DNA of 45,953 nucleotides from positions 1 to 45,953 of the forward strand of contig JAFURM010000045.1 in NCBI GenBank assembly GCA_017471925.1, read 5' to 3'. Below, in pieces: positions 41,860 through 45,953 of this stretch (within the stretch, counting starts at the first letter, position 1; every line of letters begins with the position of its first letter). The stretch is from Bacteroides sp. (GTDB lineage Bacteria > Bacteroidota > Bacteroidia > Bacteroidales > Bacteroidaceae). The notes under the pieces are model-generated. The model made no database searches. It was not told the origin of the DNA and was given only the letters and a program-made list of their open reading frames with translations. The translations under genes and the position numbers were made by a program.

Positions 41860-43770
41860 ATGTTGCGCATAAAAAAGTTAGATATATTTATATTGAAGAG
41901 CTTCTGTATGCTCTTTATGGGTACCTTCTTCATCTGCCTTTTCATCTTCATGATGCAATTCCTTTGGAAGTATGTCGATGAAATGGTGGGAAAGGGACTG
42001 GAGATGGCGGTGCTGGCCCAGTTCTTCTTCTATTCGGCCCTGACGTTGGTACCTGTTTCCCTGCCGCTGGCCATTTTGCTGGCCGCCCTGATTACGTTCG
42101 GCAACTTTGGAGAGCGCTTCGAACTGTTGGCCATGAAGGCGGCGGGAATCTCGCTGCTGAAGATTATGCGTCCCCTGATTATCTTTATCTCCTTGGTGTG
42201 CTGCGTGTCGTTTTACTTCCAGAATGTCATAGGCCCCAAGGCACAGACCAAACTGTGGACCCTGCTCATCTCCATGAAGCAGAAGTCGCCCGAGGTGGAC
42301 ATTCCCGAAGGCGTCTTCTACGACGAGATAGACGGTTACAACCTTTATGTGAAAAAGAAGAACCGCGACACGGGTGTGTTGTATGACGTGCTGATATACA
42401 ATTTCGACAAAGGATTTGAAAACGCACAGATTATCAAGGCCGACTCGGGCCGACTGGAGATGACGGCCGACAAGCAGCACCTCTACCTGCACCTCTATAG
42501 CGGTGAACAGTTTGAAAACCTGAAGTCCCAGAACATGAGTCAGAAGAATGTGCCCTATCGCCGGGAGACATTCCGGGAAAAACATGCGCTCATTGAGTTC
42601 GATTCGGACTTCAACATGGTGGACGATGGCATCATGAGCGGTAGTCATGCCAGCAAGAACATGCGTACACTGCAGGCCGACATCGACTCCATGCAACTGA
42701 AGAACGACAGTGTGGGACGGGCCTACTATCGGGAGGCCATGAACGGCAACTATAAAATCTCGGCATCGCTCAGCAAGAACGACACGCTGAAGATAACGGA
42801 GAAACTGCAGGCCAACTTCGACTTGGACAGTCTCTATGCAGCCCTGACCCTCTCCCAAAAACAGAAAGTGATGAAGGCAGCGTCCACCCGCGCAGAGAAT
42901 GCGGCCAGCGACTGGAACTTCAAGGGACATACCCTTTCGGGCACTGACACCAACATGCGGAAACACATGACTGCGTGGCACGAGAAACTGACCCTCTCCC
43001 TGGCCTGTCTGGTCTTCTTCTTCATCGGTGCCCCTCTCGGCGGCATCATCCGAAAGGGAGGATTGGGTATGCCGGTTGTGGTTTCCGTACTGATTTTCAT
43101 CGTCTATTACATCATCAATCAGACAGGTTACAAGATGGCCCGTGACGGCAAGTGGATTGTCTGGATGGGCATGTGGACCAGTACGGCCATATTGGCCCCT
43201 CTCGGTGCTTTCCTGACCTATAAGTCCAATAATGATTCCGTGGTATTGAATGCGGATGCCTATGTGAACTTCTTCAAGAAACTGGTGGGCATACGTGGCG
43301 TGCGCCATCTTATGCGTAAGGAGGTCATCATCAACGATCCGGACTATCCGCGCCTTACGGGTGATCTGCAGCAACTCTCGGCAGACTGTACGGCCTATGC
43401 TGAAAGCCGGAACCTGAAAAGGGCACCCAATTATTTCCGTTTGTGGATGAACGAGGCACAGGACGTGGTGATGGAGGGCATTACGGAACGCATGGAAAGC
43501 CTGATAGAGGAGATGTCCAATACCCGCTCGGCCATCTTGCTGAATGCACTGAACAAATATCCGGTGATACCGGCCCATGCCCACGTGAGACCTTTCAGGA
43601 ACTATTGGTTGAACCTGGCCTGTGGCTTGGTGGTTCCGGTGGGGCTGTTCTTATACTTCCGCATCTGGGCCTTCCGCGTAAGACTCTCCAAGGATGTGGA
43701 GCGTGTGCTGAAACTGAATGATGAAGTGTGTGAGATAATCCAAACTGATCCGATAATCGTAAACAAATAA
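41860..43770 (+). CDS. LptF/LptG family LPS export permease
   Basis: Predicted inner-membrane subunit that extracts LPS for transport to the outer membrane with LptB. 636 aa. Three N-terminal helices (about 10-33, 53-77, 97-120) include the family start [20 protein letters not shown] and [25 protein letters not shown] periplasmic beta-jellyroll (about 130-380) and three more helices (from [20 protein letters not shown]) follow. The extra C-terminal ~160 residues, with a final helix near [22 protein letters not shown], are a Bacteroidetes extension beyond the ~360 aa of E. coli LptF/G. Five nt separate it from ribBA, so they are one operon. Confidence 0.93.
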   Translation: MLRIKKLDIFILKSFCMLFMGTFFICLFIFMMQFLWKYVDEMVGKGLEMAVLAQFFFYSALTLVPVSLPLAILLAALITFGNFGERFELLAMKAAGISLLKIMRPLIIFISLVCCVSFYFQNVIGPKAQTKLWTLLISMKQKSPEVDIPEGVFYDEIDGYNLYVKKKNRDTGVLYDVLIYNFDKGFENAQIIKADSGRLEMTADKQHLYLHLYSGEQFENLKSQNMSQKNVPYRRETFREKHALIEFDSDFNMVDDGIMSGSHASKNMRTLQADIDSMQLKNDSVGRAYYREAMNGNYKISASLSKNDTLKITEKLQANFDLDSLYAALTLSQKQKVMKAASTRAENAASDWNFKGHTLSGTDTNMRKHMTAWHEKLTLSLACLVFFFIGAPLGGIIRKGGLGMPVVVSVLIFIVYYIINQTGYKMARDGKWIVWMGMWTSTAILAPLGAFLTYKSNNDSVVLNADAYVNFFKKLVGIRGVRHLMRKEVIINDPDYPRLTGDLQQLSADCTAYAESRNLKRAPNYFRLWMNEAQDVVMEGITERMESLIEEMSNTRSAILLNALNKYPVIPAHAHVRPFRNYWLNLACGLVVPVGLFLYFRIWAFRVRLSKDVERVLKLNDEVCEIIQTDPIIVNK

Positions 43771-43775
43771 ACTTT

Positions 43776-44990
43776 ATGGAGAAAGTGAAACTAAATACAA
43801 TAGAGGAGGCCATCGAAGATTTCAAGGCCGGAAAGTTCGTAGTCGTTGTGGATGATGAGGACCGTGAGAATGAGGGTGACTTGATTATTGCGGCCGAGAA
43901 GATTACACCGGAAAAGGTGAACTTTATGCTGAAACACGCGCGTGGAGTCTTGTGTGCACCAGTCACGGTGTCGCGTTGTAAGGAGTTGGACCTGCCCCAT
44001 CAGGTGATGGACAACACATCGGTACTGGGTACTCCTTTCACCGTTACGATAGACAAGTTAGAGGGATGTACCACCGGTGTCTCCGCCGCCGACCGCGCCG
44101 CAACGATTCAGGCTTTGGCCGATCCGACCTCTACACCGATGACCTTCGGCCGTCCGGGACATATCAACCCCCTTTATGCCCAAGAGAAAGGTGTGCTGCG
44201 CCGTGCGGGACACACTGAGGCTACTATCGACCTTTGCCGCCTGGCCGGACTTTATCCGGCAGGTGCATTGATGGAAATCATGAACGAAGACGGTACCATG
44301 GCCCGCCTGCCCGAGTTGCGCAAGATGGCCGATGAATATGACCTTAAGTTGGTTTCCATCCGCGACCTGATAGCCTATCGCCTGCAGCAGGAGTCTATCG
44401 TGGAGAAAGGGGTGGAAGTGAACATGCCCACCGAACATGGCGATTTCCGGCTGATTGTCTTCAGGCAGAAGACCAACGGACTGGAACATGTAGCCCTCTT
44501 CAAGGGTACCTGGAAACCGGAAGAACCCATTCTGGTGAGGGTACACTCTTCTTGCGCAACGGGTGACATCTTTGGTTCCAAGCGTTGCGACTGTGGTGAG
44601 CAGCTGCATAAGGCGATGGAGATGATAGAAAAGGCAGGGAAGGGTGTCGTGGTCTATCTGAATCAGGAGGGACGTGGTATCGGCCTGATGGAGAAGATGA
44701 AAGCCTATAAGTTGCAGGAAGACGGGCTGGACACGGTGGATGCCAATATCCACCTGGGTCACTTGGCCGATGAACGCGACTATGGAGTGGGGGCACAGAT
44801 ACTGCGCGAAATCGGTGTGCGCAAGATGCGCCTGATGACCAACAACCCGGTGAAGCGTGTGGGCTTGGAAGCCTATGGTCTGGAGATAACGGAGAATGTG
44901 CCCATCGAGACGACTCCCAATCCCTACAACGAACGCTATCTGCGTACCAAGAAAGAGCGGATGGGACATACCCTGCACTTTAACAAGTAA
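43776..44990 (+). CDS. ribBA: Bifunctional DHBP synthase / GTP cyclohydrolase II
   Basis: Supplies both precursors of riboflavin. 404 aa. RibB half (about 1-205): [11 protein letters not shown] metal/substrate loop, [15 protein letters not shown], and [17 protein letters not shown]. RibA half (about 210-404): zinc-site cysteines in [37 protein letters not shown], and the C-terminal [16 protein letters not shown]. All key residues are present. No FMN riboswitch was seen before it; it is read from the permease promoter. Confidence 0.97.
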   Translation: MEKVKLNTIEEAIEDFKAGKFVVVVDDEDRENEGDLIIAAEKITPEKVNFMLKHARGVLCAPVTVSRCKELDLPHQVMDNTSVLGTPFTVTIDKLEGCTTGVSAADRAATIQALADPTSTPMTFGRPGHINPLYAQEKGVLRRAGHTEATIDLCRLAGLYPAGALMEIMNEDGTMARLPELRKMADEYDLKLVSIRDLIAYRLQQESIVEKGVEVNMPTEHGDFRLIVFRQKTNGLEHVALFKGTWKPEEPILVRVHSSCATGDIFGSKRCDCGEQLHKAMEMIEKAGKGVVVYLNQEGRGIGLMEKMKAYKLQEDGLDTVDANIHLGHLADERDYGVGAQILREIGVRKMRLMTNNPVKRVGLEAYGLEITENVPIETTPNPYNERYLRTKKERMGHTLHFNK

Positions 44991-45119
44991 GCAAAAGATG
45001 GAAGAAACTTTCTTTTTGTTTGAGTATCTCGGATAAAATCGCTTATTTTGCAGCCGATTCTTGAAATTTGCTGCTTTAGGACAGCTTCTTATAATAACGA
45101 ACAATTAAACAGAAACAGA

Positions 45120-45953
45120 ATGAATCAATTGTCAGACCGTTTGAACAGCTTGTCGCCCTCTGCGACATTGGCCATGTCCCAAAAGAGCGCGGAACTGAAA
45201 GCGCAAGGGGTGGATGTGATAAACCTGAGCGTCGGAGAACCCGACTTCAATACTCCCGACCATATCAAAGAGGCGGCCAAGAAAGCCATTGATGATAACT
45301 TTTCCCGCTACTCTCCCGTTCCGGGCTATCCGGCATTGCGCAATGCCATCGTGGCAAAACTGAAGAATGAAAACGGATTGGACTATACGGCAGCGCAGAT
45401 TTCTTGTGCCAACGGTGCCAAGCAGTCTGTCTGCAACACTATCCTGGTGCTGGTGAACCCGGGCGATGAGGTGATTGTGCCGGCTCCCTACTGGGTGAGC
45501 TATCCCGAAATGGTGAAGCTGGCCGAAGGCAAACCGGTCATCGTCTCCGCAGGTATTGAGCAGGACTTCAAGATGACCCCTGCACAGTTGGAGGCTGCCA
45601 TCACTCCGAAGACAAAGGCTCTTATCCTCTGCTCGCCCTCCAACCCCACCGGCTCGGTCTACAGTAAGGAAGAACTGGCCGTACTGGCAGCCGTACTGGC
45701 AAAGCATCCGCAGGTGATGGTGATAGCAGACGAGATTTATGAACACATTAATTATATAGGCAAGCACCAAAGCATCGCCCAGTTCCCGGAAATGAGGGAG
45801 CGCACGGTCATCGTGAACGGCGTTTCCAAGGCATACGCCATGACGGGTTGGCGCATCGGCTTTGTGGCCGGTCCGGAATGGGTAGTGAAGGCGGTGAATA
45901 AATTGCAAGGACAGTATACGTCCGGTCCCTGTTCCGTTTCCCAAAAGGCTGCC
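45120..45953 (+). CDS. aspC: Aspartate aminotransferase, 5' part (runs off window)
   Basis: 278 codons are present from the ATG at 45120 to the window end, still in frame (a full protein is about 395 aa). Class I/II PLP aminotransferase: NLSVGEPDFNTPDHIKEAA, YSPVPGYPALRNAI, CANGAKQSV, SPSNPTGSVYSKEEL, ADEIYEHINY, and the PLP lysine in VNGVSKAYAMTGWRIGF. The sequence matches the prokaryotic AspAT-1b group. It begins 130 nt after ribBA; a TTATTTTG upstream is one base off the -7 consensus. Confidence 0.95.
   Translation, partial: MNQLSDRLNSLSPSATLAMSQKSAELKAQGVDVINLSVGEPDFNTPDHIKEAAKKAIDDNFSRYSPVPGYPALRNAIVAKLKNENGLDYTAAQISCANGAKQSVCNTILVLVNPGDEVIVPAPYWVSYPEMVKLAEGKPVIVSAGIEQDFKMTPAQLEAAITPKTKALILCSPSNPTGSVYSKEELAVLAAVLAKHPQVMVIADEIYEHINYIGKHQSIAQFPEMRERTVIVNGVSKAYAMTGWRIGFVAGPEWVVKAVNKLQGQYTSGPCSVSQKAA

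Noticed and set aside
41878-43584. 568-codon minus-strand frame opposite the LptF/G permease
   Set aside because: Antisense shadow of a clear membrane protein gene; His/Gln-rich composition, no family resemblance.
43700-43780. FMN riboswitch upstream of ribBA
   Set aside because: Only 5 nt separate ribBA from the permease stop codon, and no conserved riboswitch elements are visible in the operon leader.

Overview
The window is a chromosomal segment of a Bacteroides-type organism (order Bacteroidales; species not assigned). Support: at least seventeen promoter-like octamers fit the Bacteroides -7 consensus TAnnTTTG; several families are typical of the phylum (two TonB-dependent receptors with carboxypeptidase-regulatory-like N-termini, DUF4249, DUF3822, DUF5683, START-like); and several genes have close Bacteroides relatives by eye (AroB, AlaS, FtsH, Rel, ParA/ParB, RibBA). 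Most of it is core genome with short intergenic gaps and small same-strand operons.

Layout. 1-350: tail of a truncated IS4-type transposase, a four-unit 22-bp repeat array, a terminator and tRNA-Pro(GGG). 487-6748: aroB, a small membrane protein, an outer-membrane TonB-type receptor and a cardiolipin synthase. 6773-10775: rsmD/DUF3822, a membrane-anchored protein of unknown function, a RecD-like helicase and a DoxX protein. 10923-14608: alaS diverging from an M23 peptidase. 15085-20370: four exported proteins on the minus strand (DUF4384 protein, LPP20-like protein, four-module BspA-like/caspase fusion, small beta-barrel). 21172-27798: a MerR regulator, then the minus-strand run parA-parB-DUF5683-lytic transglycosylase-rel. 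28021-33928: DUF456, surE-lpxB, and the rsfS-ftsH-cdsA operon. 34267-41101: tRNA-Gln, a five-unit 22-bp repeat array, and a four-gene surface locus (unknown exported protein, STN-type TonB receptor, DUF4249 lipoprotein, MG2-like protein). 41168 to the end: tRNA-Met, a START-like protein, an LptF/LptG permease, ribBA and the 5' part of an aspartate aminotransferase.

How the genes work together. Envelope biogenesis dominates: lipid A (lpxB), phospholipid (cdsA, cls), LPS transport (lptF/G-like), peptidoglycan remodelling (M23, LysM transglycosylase), membrane quality control (ftsH) and outer-membrane receptors. The best candidate for an undescribed system is the 15085-20370 locus. All four proteins have signal peptides, so its caspase-like protease would act in the periplasm or at the surface, unlike the cytoplasmic caspase-like proteins of known defence systems. 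The second point of interest is a set of short, precisely spaced palindromic or direct repeats in gene-free gaps (22-bp period at 138-225 and 34494-34603, 15-bp at 14627-14668, 20-bp at 34700-34727). They look like arrays of protein-binding sites or small repeat families.
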